Notes under the pieces: generated by a model
Seen by the model: only the letters and a program-made list of their open reading frames with translations
What the model was told of the DNA's origin: nothing
Database searches by the model: none
Assembly (NCBI GenBank): GCA_947453155.1
Contig: CANGFE010000001.1
Span: 1 to 64,000 of the forward strand
Direction of reading: 5' to 3'
Source: Beijerinckiaceae bacterium
GTDB taxonomy: Bacteria; Pseudomonadota; Alphaproteobacteria; Rhizobiales; Beijerinckiaceae
Length of the DNA: 64,000 nt
Program-made: the position numbers and the translations under genes
Shown: positions 1 through 13,459 of the stretch, one piece after another
Position numbering within the stretch: position 1 is the stretch's first letter
Layout of the letters: each line of letters opens with the position of its first letter

Positions 1-1
1 C

Positions 2-880
2 CGCATCAATCCCTATTCGATGATCGGCAATGCCCTGACTTTGCCGCTTGTCGAATTCATCGTCATGCCAGCGGCTTTGCTAGGCGTTGTGCTGGGCCCT
101 TTGGGTCTGGATGCTTGGGTCTGGCAATTAATGGGGCTCGGCATTTCCGGGATGATGGACGTATCGCGACTTGTTGCCGCTTTTCAGGGCTCGACGCATT
201 ATGTCGAGACATTCGGCTTTGTTGCGCTGCTGGTGATTGCGCTCGGCCTTTTGTTCTTATGCCTGTGGCGCAGCCAGATTCGTTGGTTTGGTGTGCCTCT
301 GGTGCTGGGAGGCTTATGGCTCGCGCAACAAGATCGCCCGCCTGATCTCGCTGTCGATGCGCGGGCGCGCAGCATTGCTGTGCGCGGTTTTTCGGGAAAA
401 TTTGAAGTGCTCAATGGAAAGGGCAATGATTTTGCCGTGTCACAATGGCTTTTGGCCGACGCGGATTCACGCAAGCCTAATGCACCCGATCTCAAGGGGA
501 GCAGCCAATGCGATCCGACTGGTTGCATCACGCATTGGAAGGATGGTCGCGTGATCGCTTTCATCACCGAGCCGCAGGCGTTCGCTGAAGATTGCGCCCG
601 TGCTGACGTCGTGATCACGCGCCTTTATGTTGGCGCTCACTGCAAAGGGCCTGAACTGATTTTAGATGGTGCGCATTTTGCTGCCCGTGGCGCGACGGAA
701 TTGCGTCTGCGCGCGGATGGCACATGGACGCAGCGGGTGGCGCGTGTCGAGGGCGCGGAGCGGCCTTGGCATCCGCAAAGACAGGCACGCTTGACGCGCG
801 CGCCTGTTGTCGCCAGCGGCGGAGCGCAGGATGAGGCGCAGGATGGAGAAAATGACCCGCGCCTGTTTAGTCCTGACTGA
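2..880 (+). CDS. comEC: ComEC/Rec2-family competence protein, C-terminal part (5' end outside window)
   Basis: The frame is open to the window edge and reads RINPYSMIGNALTLPLVEFIVMPAALLG, a typical ComEC segment, followed by a ComEC-like C-terminal domain. Confidence 0.85.
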   Translation, partial: RINPYSMIGNALTLPLVEFIVMPAALLGVVLGPLGLDAWVWQLMGLGISGMMDVSRLVAAFQGSTHYVETFGFVALLVIALGLLFLCLWRSQIRWFGVPLVLGGLWLAQQDRPPDLAVDARARSIAVRGFSGKFEVLNGKGNDFAVSQWLLADADSRKPNAPDLKGSSQCDPTGCITHWKDGRVIAFITEPQAFAEDCARADVVITRLYVGAHCKGPELILDGAHFAARGATELRLRADGTWTQRVARVEGAERPWHPQRQARLTRAPVVASGGAQDEAQDGENDPRLFSPD

Positions 881-1618
881 TTAATATTTGCGGATGAGGC
901 TTACCAGCTTGCCCTGAATGCGGACGCGATCAGGCCCGAAAATGCGTGTCTCATAAGCGGAGTTTGCCGCCTCAAGCGCAATGGAGCCGCCCTTTTTGCG
1001 CAGACGTTTCAGCGTGGCTTCCTCATCATCAATAAGTGCCACAACAATATCGCCTGTTTCGGCGGTATCCTGCTTGCGGATGATGACTGTATCTTCATCC
1101 AAAATACCGGCTTCGATCATTGAATCCCCGCGCACTTCGAGCGCGAAATGATCGCCGGTGCCCAGAAACTCGGGCGGCATCGGGATGGTGTGTGAGGCGC
1201 TCTGGATTGCAGCAATGGGCGTGCCCGCCGCAATGCGCCCCATGACCGGAATCTGGTAGGCATCAAAACTTTCTTCGACGCGGACTGTCGGCATTTTGGG
1301 CGCGCGGTTGAGATCGCCTTCGATGACGGAGGGCGAGAATTTGCCGGGACGCGGTGCAGGCGTCGAGCTCTCAGGCATGCGCAAGACTTCGAGCGCGCGT
1401 GCACGATTGGGAAGGCGCCGAATGAAGCCGCGTTCTTCCAGCGCCATGATCAGGCGGTGAATGCCGGATTTTGAGGCCAGATCCAGCGCATCCTTCATTT
1501 CATCAAAGGAAGGAGGAACGCCGGTCTCCTTGAGTCGCTCATTGATAAAGCGCAGGAGCTCGCTCTGCTTCTTGGTCAGCATGGGTCGTCGTCCCCGAAT
1601 TTTTGGGCGTCCAGCCAA
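881..1618 (-). CDS. lexA: LexA SOS repressor (start may be internal at 1582, [10 protein letters not shown])
   Basis: N-terminal wHTH ([30 protein letters not shown]), AAG cleavage site and S24 peptidase motifs (GDSMIEAGI). Confidence 0.97.
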   Translation of the reverse strand: MAGRPKIRGRRPMLTKKQSELLRFINERLKETGVPPSFDEMKDALDLASKSGIHRLIMALEERGFIRRLPNRARALEVLRMPESSTPAPRPGKFSPSVIEGDLNRAPKMPTVRVEESFDAYQIPVMGRIAAGTPIAAIQSASHTIPMPPEFLGTGDHFALEVRGDSMIEAGILDEDTVIIRKQDTAETGDIVVALIDDEEATLKRLRKKGGSIALEAANSAYETRIFGPDRVRIQGKLVSLIRKY

Positions 1619-1682
1619 CCCGTTCCAAGGGCGCCATGACGCAGGCGCCCTCTGGATAGACGGAATCGACTAAACAAAGCGT

Positions 1683-1711
1683 GAACAAACTAACATGTTT
1701 TTGTTTTGTTC
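1683..1711 (-). promoter_or_regulatory. Candidate LexA operator / imperfect inverted repeat upstream of lexA
   Basis: gaacaaac...gttttgttc. It contains GTTT-N7-GTTC (1697-1711), one mismatch from the alphaproteobacterial SOS box GTTC-N7-GTTC, and lies ~65-130 bp upstream of lexA. Confidence 0.5.
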
Positions 1712-1733
1712 CGCAAGGGGGAGGATTTGGCGC

Positions 1734-2972
1734 TTAAACCCGCAACATCCGGCAGGTTTCGCCAGCCTTGGTCGCGCGCGCATGGGCCTCGCGTACGATC
1801 AGGCATTGGGCTTCTGACAGGATGCGCAGCATGGAAGAGTCTTGTCGTGTAAAACTCTCGACCAGCGGGTGGCCGTCTTTCTGGCCTGTGATGCGGGCGC
1901 GCAGATAGTCCTGGCGGCTGTCATTCTCGGGCAAGTCTGACGCAAGCACTGCGACTTCTGTGCGGTCATCGCCCGCATGGGGATCGCCCGACAAAGCCCG
2001 CACCAGCGGCACCAGAAAAAGAAGCCCGCAGACAATAGCGGATACGGGATTTCCGGGCAGGCCCAGAATGCGCATGTCGCCGATCTGGCCGTGCATCAAC
2101 GGTTTTCCCGGACGCATGGCAATGCGCCAGAAGCCGAGCTCCATGCCTTCGCGCGCGAGCGCTGTTTGCACGAGATCATGATCGCCCACAGAGGCGCCAC
2201 CGAGTGTGACCAGCACATCAGCGCCATAAGCGCGAGCGGAGCGGATGGCGGCTTCAATGGCAGCAAAATTATCGCCGGCAATGCCCAGATCAATCACATC
2301 AGCGCCCGCATTTTCAGCGTAAGCACGGACCGCAAATGTATTGGACGCAACAATTTGGTCGGGGCCGATCTCTTCGCCCGGACGCACCAATTCATCGCCT
2401 GTCGCGAGCAATGCGACGCGCGGACGGCGTGTGACGGGGAGGGCTGGATGATTCATCGCAGCAGCGAGGGCGAGTTCAGCTGGCCCAAGGCGTTGGCCTT
2501 TTTTCAGCAGCACGTCGCCAGCTGAAAAATCGAGGCCCGCGCCGCGCACATAACGGCCCAGCGTCTCGCTTTCGAGCGCGGTGACCGTCGCGCCGTCGGC
2601 CTTGGTATATTCTTGAATGAGGATTGTGTCTGCACCATCGGGCACAGGTGCGCCCGTGAAGATGCGCACGGCGTCGCCGGCTTTCACTTCGCCTGCGAAG
2701 CGGCGACCCGCCGCGCTTTCGCCAATCACTTTGAGCGTAGCAGGCACTTGCGCAATATCGGCCGCCCGCACGGCATAACCATCCATAGCTGAAGCTGGGA
2801 AGGGTGGTTGTGTGCGCAAAGCCGCAACATCTTCCGCCAGAGTACGGCCGCGGCAGTCTGCCAACGGCACGCGTTCAACGGCCAGCGGCACAGGCGCGCT
2901 AGACAGCACGCGCATCAGCGCGTCTTGGACGGGGAGAAGTGGTGCGCGGCTCACGGATCGTCCCGGCGCCAA
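1734..2972 (-). CDS. moeA: Molybdopterin molybdenumtransferase MoeA
   Basis: Full-length MoeA-like protein: [31 protein letters not shown]. Confidence 0.95.
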   Translation of the reverse strand: MAPGRSVSRAPLLPVQDALMRVLSSAPVPLAVERVPLADCRGRTLAEDVAALRTQPPFPASAMDGYAVRAADIAQVPATLKVIGESAAGRRFAGEVKAGDAVRIFTGAPVPDGADTILIQEYTKADGATVTALESETLGRYVRGAGLDFSAGDVLLKKGQRLGPAELALAAAMNHPALPVTRRPRVALLATGDELVRPGEEIGPDQIVASNTFAVRAYAENAGADVIDLGIAGDNFAAIEAAIRSARAYGADVLVTLGGASVGDHDLVQTALAREGMELGFWRIAMRPGKPLMHGQIGDMRILGLPGNPVSAIVCGLLFLVPLVRALSGDPHAGDDRTEVAVLASDLPENDSRQDYLRARITGQKDGHPLVESFTRQDSSMLRILSEAQCLIVREAHARATKAGETCRMLRV

Positions 2973-3433
2973 TCGCCGGATTTACCGCCGCGCTTCTCTG
3001 TCATGCCAATTGCTTCAATCGTCATGAAACGATCAACCGCTTTGAGCATGTCATAGATGGTGAGGCAGGCAACGCTGACGGCTGTAAGGGCTTCCATTTC
3101 AACACCCGTCTGCCCGCCGACTTTGACTTCCGCGCGCACATGTACGCCGGGCAATTTCTCGTCGGGTGTCAGATCGAGTGTCACTTTGGAAATCAGCAGG
3201 GGATGGCAGAGCGGGATCAGCTCATGCGTTTTTTTCGCCGCCATGATGCCGGCAATGCGCGCCGTGCCCAGCACGTCGCCCTTCTTGGCATCACCTGACA
3301 AGCAGAGCTGCAAGGTCTCGGGCTTCATCACCACGCGGCCTTCCGCGACAGCCACGCGTGTGGTGACGGCTTTCTCCGACACATCGACCATATGGGCTTC
3401 GCCCGAGGCGTTGATATGCGAGAGCTTTGTCAT
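2951..3433 (-). CDS. moaC: Cyclic pyranopterin monophosphate synthase MoaC
   Basis: MoaC motifs LIPLCHPL and [25 protein letters not shown]. Confidence 0.96.
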   Translation of the reverse strand: MTKLSHINASGEAHMVDVSEKAVTTRVAVAEGRVVMKPETLQLCLSGDAKKGDVLGTARIAGIMAAKKTHELIPLCHPLLISKVTLDLTPDEKLPGVHVRAEVKVGGQTGVEMEALTAVSVACLTIYDMLKAVDRFMTIEAIGMTEKRGGKSGDWRRDDP

Positions 3434-4245
3434 CAGTGGCGCGCCTCAAGGGCCGGGCCGTGCAGCAAATCATGCGTGGCTTTGACCACATCGTCCTGAC
3501 GCATCAAGCTCTCGCCAACGAGGAGTGTGCCAATGTTAGAGGCCACAAGCCGCATCGCATCAGCATGCGAGCCGATGCCGCTTTCGCCCACAATGATGCG
3601 ATCATTGGGAACGAGTTTGGCGAGACGCTCGGAAACATCGAGCGAGGTGTGGAATGTATGAAGGTCGCGATTGTTGATGCCAACGAGTCGCGTCTCCAGC
3701 GGCAAGGCGCGCTTGAGCTCTTCTTCATTATGCACTTCGACCAACACATCCATGTGCAGATCATGTGCAACCTTGTTGAGCTCGCGCGCTGTCTCGTCAG
3801 AGACCGCCGCCATAATAATCAGAATGCAATCGGCTCCCCAGGCGCGGGCCTCGAAAACCTGATAGCGGTCATACATAAAGTCTTTGCGCAGAGCGGGCAG
3901 CTTCACCGCATTGCGCGCCGCTGTCAGATATTCCGGCTTGCCCTGGAACGACGGCTCGTCGGTCAGAACTGAGAGGCAGCAAGCGCCGCCTTTCTCGTAA
4001 GCTGTCGCCAGTTTCGGCGGATCGAAATCTGCACGGATGAGGCCTTTTGACGGGCTCGCCTTTTTAATCTCGGCGATGAGCGCAAATTGATTGCGCGCGA
4101 GCTTGTCTTCGATGGCTTTCACAAAGCCACGCGTGCTCGATTGTTCGCCGATCTTGCGCTCCAGCGCGTGGAGCGGCATGCGCACCTTGGCTTCGGCAAT
4201 TTCCTTGCGCTTATAGGTTTCGATTTTGCGCAGAATGTCGGACAT
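3433..4245 (-). CDS. trpC: Indole-3-glycerol phosphate synthase
   Basis: [22 protein letters not shown] and [10 protein letters not shown] motifs; trp operon context. Confidence 0.96.
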   Translation of the reverse strand: MSDILRKIETYKRKEIAEAKVRMPLHALERKIGEQSSTRGFVKAIEDKLARNQFALIAEIKKASPSKGLIRADFDPPKLATAYEKGGACCLSVLTDEPSFQGKPEYLTAARNAVKLPALRKDFMYDRYQVFEARAWGADCILIIMAAVSDETARELNKVAHDLHMDVLVEVHNEEELKRALPLETRLVGINNRDLHTFHTSLDVSERLAKLVPNDRIIVGESGIGSHADAMRLVASNIGTLLVGESLMRQDDVVKATHDLLHGPALEARH

Positions 4246-4248
4246 GTC

Positions 4249-5265
4249 TTACCCGCGGTTCGAAACGGCAACGAGCTTTTCAAGCGTCGCCTTTGCGCTG
4301 CCATCTTCCAGCGCTTTTGCGCCCAGTGCAACGCCTGCTTTGAGGTCAGCGGCTTTTCCAGCCACCAGAAGGGCTGCGGCTGTATTGAAGAGCGCAATAT
4401 CGCGATAGGCGTTCTTTTCGCCTGCCAAAACATCACGCAAGGCGCGCGCGTTAAACTCGGGATCGCCGCCCTTCAAATCTTCCGCCTTGGCCTTGGCGAG
4501 GCCTGCATCTTCCGGATTGACGGTGAAGGACGAGATGTCACCCTTGTCGAGCGCCACGACATGCGTCGGACCTGTGGTGGTCAATTCATCAAGTCCATCA
4601 GAACCATGGACCAACCAAATTTTCTGGGAGCCGAGGTTACGGAGCACTTCGGCCATTGGTTTCAGCAGAGATTGCGAAAACGTGCCGATGACCTGATGCT
4701 TGACGCCAGCCGGATTGGAGAGCGGGCCCAAAATGTTGAAAATCGTGCGCGTGCCGAGTTCGACGCGGGTCGGGCCAACGTGTCGCATCGCGAGGTGATG
4801 TGATTGCGCCATCATGAAACCGATCTTGGCCTCATTGATGCAGGCCTCGACGGCAGCCGCTGTGACACCAATACCAACTCCCAAAGCGCCGAGCACATCG
4901 CTGGCGCCAGATTTCGACGAGGCCGCGCGGTTGCCATGTTTGGCAACGGGCACGCCGCATGCGGCTGTGATGATGGAGGCGAGTGTCGAGACATTATAGG
5001 TGCCCGCGCCATCGCCGCCGGTGCCGACAATATCAATCGCGCCAGCAGGCGCGTTCACGCGCGTCATCTTCGCGCGCATGGCGGTGACTGCGCCGGTAAT
5101 TTCGTCCACCGTTTCACCGCGCACGCGCAGCGCCATCAGGAAGGCGCCCATTTGCGAGGGGGTAACTTCGCCAGAGAGAATATTGTCGAAAGCGAGTTCG
5201 GCTTCCGCACGCGTCAGACTGGCGCCTGTGGCGACTTTTGCAATCAGAGGTTTGAAGGATTCCAT
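4249..5265 (-). CDS. trpD: Anthranilate phosphoribosyltransferase
   Basis: [14 protein letters not shown] and [21 protein letters not shown] motifs. Confidence 0.96.
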   Translation of the reverse strand: MESFKPLIAKVATGASLTRAEAELAFDNILSGEVTPSQMGAFLMALRVRGETVDEITGAVTAMRAKMTRVNAPAGAIDIVGTGGDGAGTYNVSTLASIITAACGVPVAKHGNRAASSKSGASDVLGALGVGIGVTAAAVEACINEAKIGFMMAQSHHLAMRHVGPTRVELGTRTIFNILGPLSNPAGVKHQVIGTFSQSLLKPMAEVLRNLGSQKIWLVHGSDGLDELTTTGPTHVVALDKGDISSFTVNPEDAGLAKAKAEDLKGGDPEFNARALRDVLAGEKNAYRDIALFNTAAALLVAGKAADLKAGVALGAKALEDGSAKATLEKLVAVSNRG

Positions 5266-5278
5266 CTATCGTCTCCGC

Positions 5279-5872
5279 TCAACCGCGCTGCTTGTTGAAA
5301 GCAGCGGCGAGGTCGAGGAAATTTTTCAGGATGAGATGCCCGTGCTGGGAGGCAATGCTCTCGGGGTGGAATTGTACGCCGTGCACGGGATGCGCCTTGT
5401 GTGAGAGTGCCATGATGAGGCCATCAACTTCCGCTGTGACCGCTAGGCAATCGGGCAAGGTTTTGCGATCGACAATCAGCGAATGATAGCGGGTCGCTTC
5501 AAACGGGCCTTCAATGCCTTTGAACAATGTCTCAGCACGATGCGTGATCGTCGACATTTTGCCATGCAGTGGTTCTGGCGCGCGGATAACGTCGCCGCCA
5601 TAGGCATCACCAATCGATTGATGGCCGAGGCACACGCCCATGATTGGCACTCCGCCATTGGCCTGTTTGATCACCTCAAGGCAAATGCCTGCTTCTTTCG
5701 GCGTGCAGGGGCCGGGCGACAGAACAATGGCTTCTGGCCTTTTGGCGAGCAGTTCTTGCGTTGAAATCGCATCATTGCGGATGACTTCAACATCAGCGCC
5801 GAGCGAGCCGAAATAATGGACGAGGTTCCAGGTGAAGCTGTCGTAATTATCGACGAGGACGAGTTTCATCAC
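5279..5872 (-). CDS. trpG: Anthranilate synthase component II (glutamine amidotransferase)
   Basis: [38 protein letters not shown]. Confidence 0.96.
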   Translation of the reverse strand: MMKLVLVDNYDSFTWNLVHYFGSLGADVEVIRNDAISTQELLAKRPEAIVLSPGPCTPKEAGICLEVIKQANGGVPIMGVCLGHQSIGDAYGGDVIRAPEPLHGKMSTITHRAETLFKGIEGPFEATRYHSLIVDRKTLPDCLAVTAEVDGLIMALSHKAHPVHGVQFHPESIASQHGHLILKNFLDLAAAFNKQRG

Positions 5873-7392
5873 TGGCCTCGCTTTCCGCCGGTGGCAAAGC
5901 GCACGGCTTCTTCAGCAGCGCGGAAGAGCGCCTTGGCCTTGTTCACGCATTCGCGGTGTTCTGATGCCGGGTCGGAATCATAGACAATGCCCGCACCCGC
6001 CTGCGCATGCATCTTTCCGTCTTTGATCACCGCGGTTCGCAGGACGATACACGTATCCATTTCGCCCGATGCGCCGAAATAGCCGATGCAGCCAGCATAA
6101 ATGCCGCGCTTGTCGGTTTCCAATTCGTCGATGATTTCCATGGCGCGCACTTTAGGTGCGCCGGACACTGTGCCTGCTGGGAAGCCAGCCGATAAAGCAT
6201 CAATCACATCATGCTGGGGCGAGAGTTCGCCTTCGATATTGGAGACAATATGCATGACATGGCTGTACCGCTCGACGAAGAATTTTTCGGTCACATCGAC
6301 TGTGCCGATTTCCGCGACACGGCCAACATCATTGCGCCCGAGATCCAGCAGCATGAGATGTTCTGCGCGTTCTTTCGGATCAGCGAGCAATTCTGCGGCA
6401 AGCGCTTCATCTTCCGCCTGCGTTTGGCCACGCCAGCGTGTGCCAGCAATGGGGCGGATCGTCACCTTCTGATCGCGCACACGCACCAGAATTTCGGGGC
6501 TGGAACAAACGATCTGATAACCACCAAAATCGAGATAGCAAAGGAACGGCGCCGGGTTCACGCGGCGCAAAGCGCGGTAGAGCGAAAATGCTGGCAGATC
6601 AAACAAGCTGGTGAAACGCTGCGACAGCACAACCTGAAAAATATCGCCGGCGCGAATATAGTCTTTCGCTTTGGCGACCATTTCCAGAAAACGGCTTTCG
6701 CTCGTATTGGAGACAGGCTCTTTCGCCACCATGCGGGGATCGGCTTGTGGCGCGACATGATCGAGCGGGCTTTCCAGCACATGAACGAGCGCATCAAGGC
6801 GGGCTTGCGCGCTTTCATAAGCAGCACGTGCTGATGTGCCCACCTGCGGGCGCACGGGCGTCACGATCGTGAGTTCGTCTTTGACACTGTCGAACACGGC
6901 CATGAGTGTTGGGCGGATCATCACCGCTTCCGGCACACCAATCGGATCGGGCTTGGCCGGTGCCAGGCGCTCCATCTGACGAACCATGTCATAGCCGAGA
7001 TAGCCGAATACACCGGCAGCCATCGGCGGCAGATTGACGCCCTGCAATTCGGGGACAGCGGATTCGGCGATCAGCGCACGCAACGCGTCCAGCGGCTTGC
7101 CGGGGCAGGGCTGAAAGGCATTCGCATCTGTCAGAGCGTTCCGATTGATTTCCGCGCGGTCGCCATTGGCGCGCCAAATGATGTCGGGTTCAAGCCCGAT
7201 CATCGAATAGCGTCCGCGCGCAGCCCCACCTTCAACCGATTCCAGCAGGAAGATATTTCCTGCGCGACCAGAGGACAGTTTCAGAAAAGCCGAAACGGGG
7301 GTTTCTAGATCGGCAACGAGCTTTGTCGAGACGAGCACGGGCTGGCCAGCATCATAGGCCTTAGTGAACGTCTCGAGGGAGGGTTCAAACAT
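5869..7392 (-). CDS. trpE: Anthranilate synthase component I
   Basis: Chorismate-binding domain: [46 protein letters not shown]. Confidence 0.97.
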   Translation of the reverse strand: MFEPSLETFTKAYDAGQPVLVSTKLVADLETPVSAFLKLSSGRAGNIFLLESVEGGAARGRYSMIGLEPDIIWRANGDRAEINRNALTDANAFQPCPGKPLDALRALIAESAVPELQGVNLPPMAAGVFGYLGYDMVRQMERLAPAKPDPIGVPEAVMIRPTLMAVFDSVKDELTIVTPVRPQVGTSARAAYESAQARLDALVHVLESPLDHVAPQADPRMVAKEPVSNTSESRFLEMVAKAKDYIRAGDIFQVVLSQRFTSLFDLPAFSLYRALRRVNPAPFLCYLDFGGYQIVCSSPEILVRVRDQKVTIRPIAGTRWRGQTQAEDEALAAELLADPKERAEHLMLLDLGRNDVGRVAEIGTVDVTEKFFVERYSHVMHIVSNIEGELSPQHDVIDALSAGFPAGTVSGAPKVRAMEIIDELETDKRGIYAGCIGYFGASGEMDTCIVLRTAVIKDGKMHAQAGAGIVYDSDPASEHRECVNKAKALFRAAEEAVRFATGGKRGQ

Positions 7393-7401
7393 GTGTTCTG
7401 C

Positions 7402-9309
7402 TCAATAAGCGTCGCCGCCGCCAACCGCGAGGTTGAGCGCAGCGCCATTGATTTTCACGCCCAGATCCATCTGCAATTTGCCGATATATTGCAACAGAAG
7501 ATCATTGCCGAGGCTTTGGGACAATTGCGTTGCAATGGCAACGGCCTGTTCGCTTTCGGCATCAAAGCCAGGAACAACCGCATCATTGATCTTGAAGAGG
7601 ATGCGCGTCAGGCCTTCACCTGCAGCAGAGCCGGCGCGACCGACGGGCAGATTGAAAATCTGCGCAACGACGCCAGCTGCCAGATTGGGCGCGCCACCAC
7701 GGCGCACATCCTTCGCGCTTTCGACTTTCAAGCCGCCATTGTCTTTGGCGATTTTTTCAATGGCTTCGCCGCTTTCCAAAGCCTTGACGAGTTCAATAGC
7801 TTTGGTGGTCAGCGCGCGACGAATTTCATCCTCACGCCACGCCTTAACAACTTCGTCCTTCACCTCTTCGAGGCTCCGGTCATGGGCAGGCTCGATACCC
7901 AGAATTTCAAACCAGACATAGCCATTGTCGCGCGTATTGACCGCTTCATTGTCAACGCCAATATCGGAGGCGAAAACGGCGCGCAGAACGCTATCAGCAT
8001 CTTTCAGCTCAACCGTCTTGCCAGACTTGTCGGTGCCTGTGGCATCGACCGCGTCAACGGTTGTGACCTTGAGATTGGCTTTTTGTGCGGCTTCGGCCAG
8101 CGGCTTGCCGGAGGCGCGCTCATCTTCAATGGCGTCATGCAGCTGCATGACCTTTGAGCGGGCGCGCGAGACGGCAATTTCTTGCTTCAACTCGGCGACG
8201 ACCTCTTCGAAAGGCTTTGTCTGACCCGCGGTGACCGCGCCGACTTTCACAATGACAAAACCGAAACGGCCTTTGACCGGCTGGCTGACCTCGTTGGCAG
8301 GCGTGGTGAAAGCGGCATCTGCAACGGTTGGATCAAGAATAGCCGCGCGTGCCACTTGGCCAAGGGACACATCTTCTTCCGAGCGGCCCTGTTCCTTGGC
8401 CACATCGAGGAAGCTGGTGCCCTTGGCGATTTTTTCGCGGGCTGCTTTGGCTGCGTCTTCCGTGGGGAACACAAGCTGTTGGACTTGGCGTGTCTCGGCC
8501 GTGCCAAAGCGTTCGCCCTTGACGCGCTCATATTGTGCACGCGCATCGGCGTCGGACACGGAAGCCGCATCCGCCACGGTTGAAGGCGTCACAGCGAGCG
8601 TGACGATCTTGCGATATTCCGGCGCGCGCCAATTGCTCTTGCGGATTTCAAACCATGTCTTGAGTTCGTCATCCTTGGGCTGTGCAATCGTGCCAGCGGC
8701 TGCTTGGGGCAGGACGATATATTCGATGGCGCGGGTTTCATTAGCGTAGTGATGAATGGCTTCCTGCAAGGCCATCGGCACTGGGATGCGTCCTGTGACG
8801 GTTTCAGCCACGTCCTGACGCAGATAATTTTTGCGCTGTTCGCGCACGAAGCTCAGCTCGTTAAATCCATTGTCGCGCAGAACATCATTGAAGCGCGTGC
8901 GGTCGAAGCGGCCATCACCGCCTTTAAAGACCGGATCTTCCAAAATCATGCGGCCAATGGTTTCGTCTGACAGTGCCAGATTGAGCGTACGCACTTTTTG
9001 GTCGAGTGCGGCTTCTGAAATCATGCGACCCAGCACTTGCTGGTCGAGGCCAAAGGCGCGCGCTTGATCATTGGTGATCGCGCGGCGTGTTTGACTTTGC
9101 AGATTGGTGATCTGCGACTGATAATTTTGGCGGAATTCAGCGGTCGAAATATTGGCCGACCCGACTTCAGCAACATTGCTGACGCCAATGCCTTTGAAAA
9201 TATCGCCGATGCCCCAAATGGCGAAAGATCCAATCAGAATGCTGAAGACGATCGTCAAAATCGTCTTACCCAGCCAATTCTGCGACGCACGGCGCATGCC
9301 CTCTAGCAT
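7402..9309 (-). CDS. ppiD: Peptidylprolyl isomerase (SurA N-terminal/PpiD-like), membrane anchored
   Basis: N-terminal TM helix (WLGKTILTIVFSILIGSFAIWGIGDIF), SurA_N region and parvulin-like domain; position upstream of trpE fits Rhizobiales synteny. Confidence 0.85.
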   Translation of the reverse strand: MLEGMRRASQNWLGKTILTIVFSILIGSFAIWGIGDIFKGIGVSNVAEVGSANISTAEFRQNYQSQITNLQSQTRRAITNDQARAFGLDQQVLGRMISEAALDQKVRTLNLALSDETIGRMILEDPVFKGGDGRFDRTRFNDVLRDNGFNELSFVREQRKNYLRQDVAETVTGRIPVPMALQEAIHHYANETRAIEYIVLPQAAAGTIAQPKDDELKTWFEIRKSNWRAPEYRKIVTLAVTPSTVADAASVSDADARAQYERVKGERFGTAETRQVQQLVFPTEDAAKAAREKIAKGTSFLDVAKEQGRSEEDVSLGQVARAAILDPTVADAAFTTPANEVSQPVKGRFGFVIVKVGAVTAGQTKPFEEVVAELKQEIAVSRARSKVMQLHDAIEDERASGKPLAEAAQKANLKVTTVDAVDATGTDKSGKTVELKDADSVLRAVFASDIGVDNEAVNTRDNGYVWFEILGIEPAHDRSLEEVKDEVVKAWREDEIRRALTTKAIELVKALESGEAIEKIAKDNGGLKVESAKDVRRGGAPNLAAGVVAQIFNLPVGRAGSAAGEGLTRILFKINDAVVPGFDAESEQAVAIATQLSQSLGNDLLLQYIGKLQMDLGVKINGAALNLAVGGGDAY

Positions 9310-9483
9310 TGTCTCATTCCGATTTAGAGCGATTGGGCGCTTTTTGCGCCGCGGGCGCGGACTATAGGGAGGGGGCGGGGGCGATGCAACGCAGGCCTGT
9401 CAGGTCCGAAGGCGCGGCTTGGAAGGTTTGGGGCCATCTGCTAGTTGGGCGGCCGAGATCGTTAATTTTAGAGGAATTCGCCC

Positions 9484-10242
9484 ATGACCATCCGCCCAAC
9501 TCCCCTCGTTGCGGGAAATTGGAAGATGAACGGCCTCAAGGCCGCTCTGACAGAGATCGCCGCCATTCGTGATGGCGTTGCGGCTGGGGGCTTTGGCCGG
9601 GCCGAGGCGGCGGTTTGCCCGCCCGCCACCCTTGTGGCTGCGGCCGCTGATCTCGCCAAAGGCTCAGCTCTGGCCATTGGCGGGCAGGATTGCCATGCCA
9701 AGGTCTCGGGCGCCCATACGGGCGATATTTCGGCTGAAATGCTGAAGGATGCGGGGGCGACTTATGTGATCGTTGGCCATTCCGAGCGCCGCACCGACCA
9801 CGAAGAAACCTCGGCACAGGTCAAAGCCAAGGCGGAAGCCGCCATAGCGGCTGGCCTCAAGGCGATTGTCTGCGTGGGCGAGAGCGAGGCTGAGCGCCGT
9901 GCGGGTACAACCTTGACGGTCGTTGGCCAGCAAATGAGCGAGAGCTGGCCCGCGGGCGCCACGCCGGACAATCTCGTCATCGCCTATGAGCCCATCTGGG
10001 CCATCGGCACCGGCTTGACCCCTACTGCTGCCGATGTGGCCGAGGTTCATGCCTTCTTGCGCAAGGAAGCGCTGCGGCTTGCGGGTCCCGCCGGGGCTGG
10101 CGTCCGTCTGCTCTATGGCGGTTCGGTAAAGCCCTCCAATGCGGCCGAGTTGATGGGCGTGGCCGATGTCGATGGTGCGCTGGTGGGTGGCGCGAGCCTC
10201 AAGGCGACCGACTTCCTCGGCATTGCTGCGGCTTATAAGTAA
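9484..10242 (+). CDS. tpiA: Triosephosphate isomerase
   Basis: [33 protein letters not shown]. Confidence 0.98.
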   Translation: MTIRPTPLVAGNWKMNGLKAALTEIAAIRDGVAAGGFGRAEAAVCPPATLVAAAADLAKGSALAIGGQDCHAKVSGAHTGDISAEMLKDAGATYVIVGHSERRTDHEETSAQVKAKAEAAIAAGLKAIVCVGESEAERRAGTTLTVVGQQMSESWPAGATPDNLVIAYEPIWAIGTGLTPTAADVAEVHAFLRKEALRLAGPAGAGVRLLYGGSVKPSNAAELMGVADVDGALVGGASLKATDFLGIAAAYK

Positions 10243-10256
10243 GTGATCTGCCAAAA

Positions 10257-10280
10257 CCCCGGCGACAGTGGACGCCGGGG
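10257..10280 (+). terminator. Hairpin downstream of tpiA (weak U-tract)
   Basis: ccccggcg-N8-cgccgggg perfect stem. Confidence 0.45.
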
Positions 10281-10357
10281 CCACTTTTGGGCTATGAGGC
10301 ACACGAATTCACAAGGCGCGGATGTGCGCGCCTGTCCAGCGGAAGCGGTTTTTCGTC

Positions 10358-10693
10358 ATGCAGACTGTTTTGATCGTCATCCACCTGATGGTGGTGGTTG
10401 CCCTTGTCATCGTCGTCCTCCTGCAGCGTTCTGAAGGTGGGGCTCTTGGCATTGGTGGCGGCGGCGGCTTGATGACAGGGCGTGGTCAGGCCAATGCGCT
10501 GACACGCGCCACGGCCGTTCTGGCGACCATTTTCTTTATCACGTCGATTGGCCTGACACTTCTGGCCAATTGGGGCCGCGCGCCGACCTCCGTCATCGAC
10601 AAGGTCGCGCCAGCCCAAAGTGCTCCAGCTGGCAGCGATTTGCTCGACCAGCTCAAGGGCATCGACCAGCGCGCTCCTGCGGCGCCGAAGTAA
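10358..10693 (+). CDS. secG: Preprotein translocase subunit SecG
   Basis: MQTVLIVIHLMVVVALVIVVLLQRSEGGALGIGGGGG; start trimmed from ORF 10322. Confidence 0.93.
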   Translation: MQTVLIVIHLMVVVALVIVVLLQRSEGGALGIGGGGGLMTGRGQANALTRATAVLATIFFITSIGLTLLANWGRAPTSVIDKVAPAQSAPAGSDLLDQLKGIDQRAPAAPK

Positions 10694-10704
10694 GACACCA
10701 ACAC

Positions 10705-10729
10705 CAAGGGCCGGATTTTCCGGCCCTTT
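10705..10729 (+). terminator. Rho-independent terminator after secG
   Basis: aagggccgg-attt-tccggccctttt stem-loop followed by T run. Confidence 0.75.
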
Positions 10730-10819
10730 TCATTTCGTCCCCCGGTTTCCCGCGCAACCACTGTGGAAACATCGGGCAGGGCGCTTTTTCCGCTTTCCGA
10801 TTCGGCTTTTGAGGGATAG

Positions 10820-12460
<1,641 letters not shown>

Positions 12461-12538
12461 TTTCGATCGGATGGCTTCGCTTATCGAAGCCTGACATGCT
12501 AGCCTGACGGGACGTTTCTCCCGTCAGGAGTTCACCCC

Positions 12539-13420
12539 ATGCCGCGCGCGATTGATCACATCGTTCATGCATCCCGCGATTTGGCAGCAGAGGCTGAGTT
12601 TTATCGCAAGCTTGGCTTTACTCTGGGGGCTCGCAACCATCATCCGTGGGGCACGGAAAATCACATCATCCAGTTCGCCGATCATTTCATCGAATTGATC
12701 TCGCGTGGTCCGGGGTTTCGTGCCCCTGTCGATCTTGATCCGCACACATTCTCATTTGCGGGCTTCGTTTCCCAGCAGCTCGACAAAGGTGAAGGCGTGT
12801 CCATGTTGGCATTTGCCACACCAGATGCCGCGTCAGATCGCAAGGTCTTTAAATCCGCAGGCTTGGGCGATTTCGAAAGTTTTCATTTCGAACGCAAGGG
12901 CAAGCGTGCGGATGGTGGCGATAGCCATGTTGCGTTTACTTTGGCCTTTGCCCATTCCAAGCTCATGCCAGACATTGGGTTCTTCACCTGTCAGCAGCAT
13001 TTCCCCGAAGAGTTTTACTCAGCCTCATTGCAATCGCATGCCAATGGAGCCGTCGGTGTCTGTGGGATTGTTTTGGTTGCGGACAATCCCTCCGCCCATG
13101 CGGAATTTTTGTCAGGTGTAACGGGCCAGCGCGAGATGCTCGCCACCTCGTTGGGCATTGATTTGGAAGTGGCGGATGAACAAAGCATCGAAGTCCTGAC
13201 CGAGGCGGCCTTTGCCCAAAAGTTCGGGAGTGGCCTGTTGGATCGGCCGGCGCATGCGCCTCATGTGGCGGCGATCCGGATTGCGGTGCGCGATCTGGGC
13301 GCCTGCGCCGAGATTCTTGAGGACAATAGCGTGCCTCATCAGGCCTTTGGCCACAGACTGGTGGTTCCACCCCAAGCTGCCTTCGGGGTCGCACTGGCCT
13401 TCGAGGCCGAGACGGTGTAG
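12539..13420 (+). CDS. VOC-superfamily glyoxalase-like protein
   Basis: IDHIVHASRDLAAEAEFYRKLGFTLGARNHHPWGTENHIIQF is typical of the glyoxalase-like domain. Confidence 0.8.
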   Translation: MPRAIDHIVHASRDLAAEAEFYRKLGFTLGARNHHPWGTENHIIQFADHFIELISRGPGFRAPVDLDPHTFSFAGFVSQQLDKGEGVSMLAFATPDAASDRKVFKSAGLGDFESFHFERKGKRADGGDSHVAFTLAFAHSKLMPDIGFFTCQQHFPEEFYSASLQSHANGAVGVCGIVLVADNPSAHAEFLSGVTGQREMLATSLGIDLEVADEQSIEVLTEAAFAQKFGSGLLDRPAHAPHVAAIRIAVRDLGACAEILEDNSVPHQAFGHRLVVPPQAAFGVALAFEAETV

Positions 13421-13459
13421 GCCTCGGCCAACGAATTTTGAGCTTTTCGAGGGTTTCAC

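Noticed and set aside
4087-4803. 238-aa plus-strand ORF opposite trpC/trpD
   Set aside because: Overlaps two clear trp genes on the other strand.
1734-9309. trp genes interleaved with molybdopterin genes and lexA as an unusual operon
   Set aside because: ppiD-trpEGDC-moaC-moeA-lexA is common Rhizobiales synteny.
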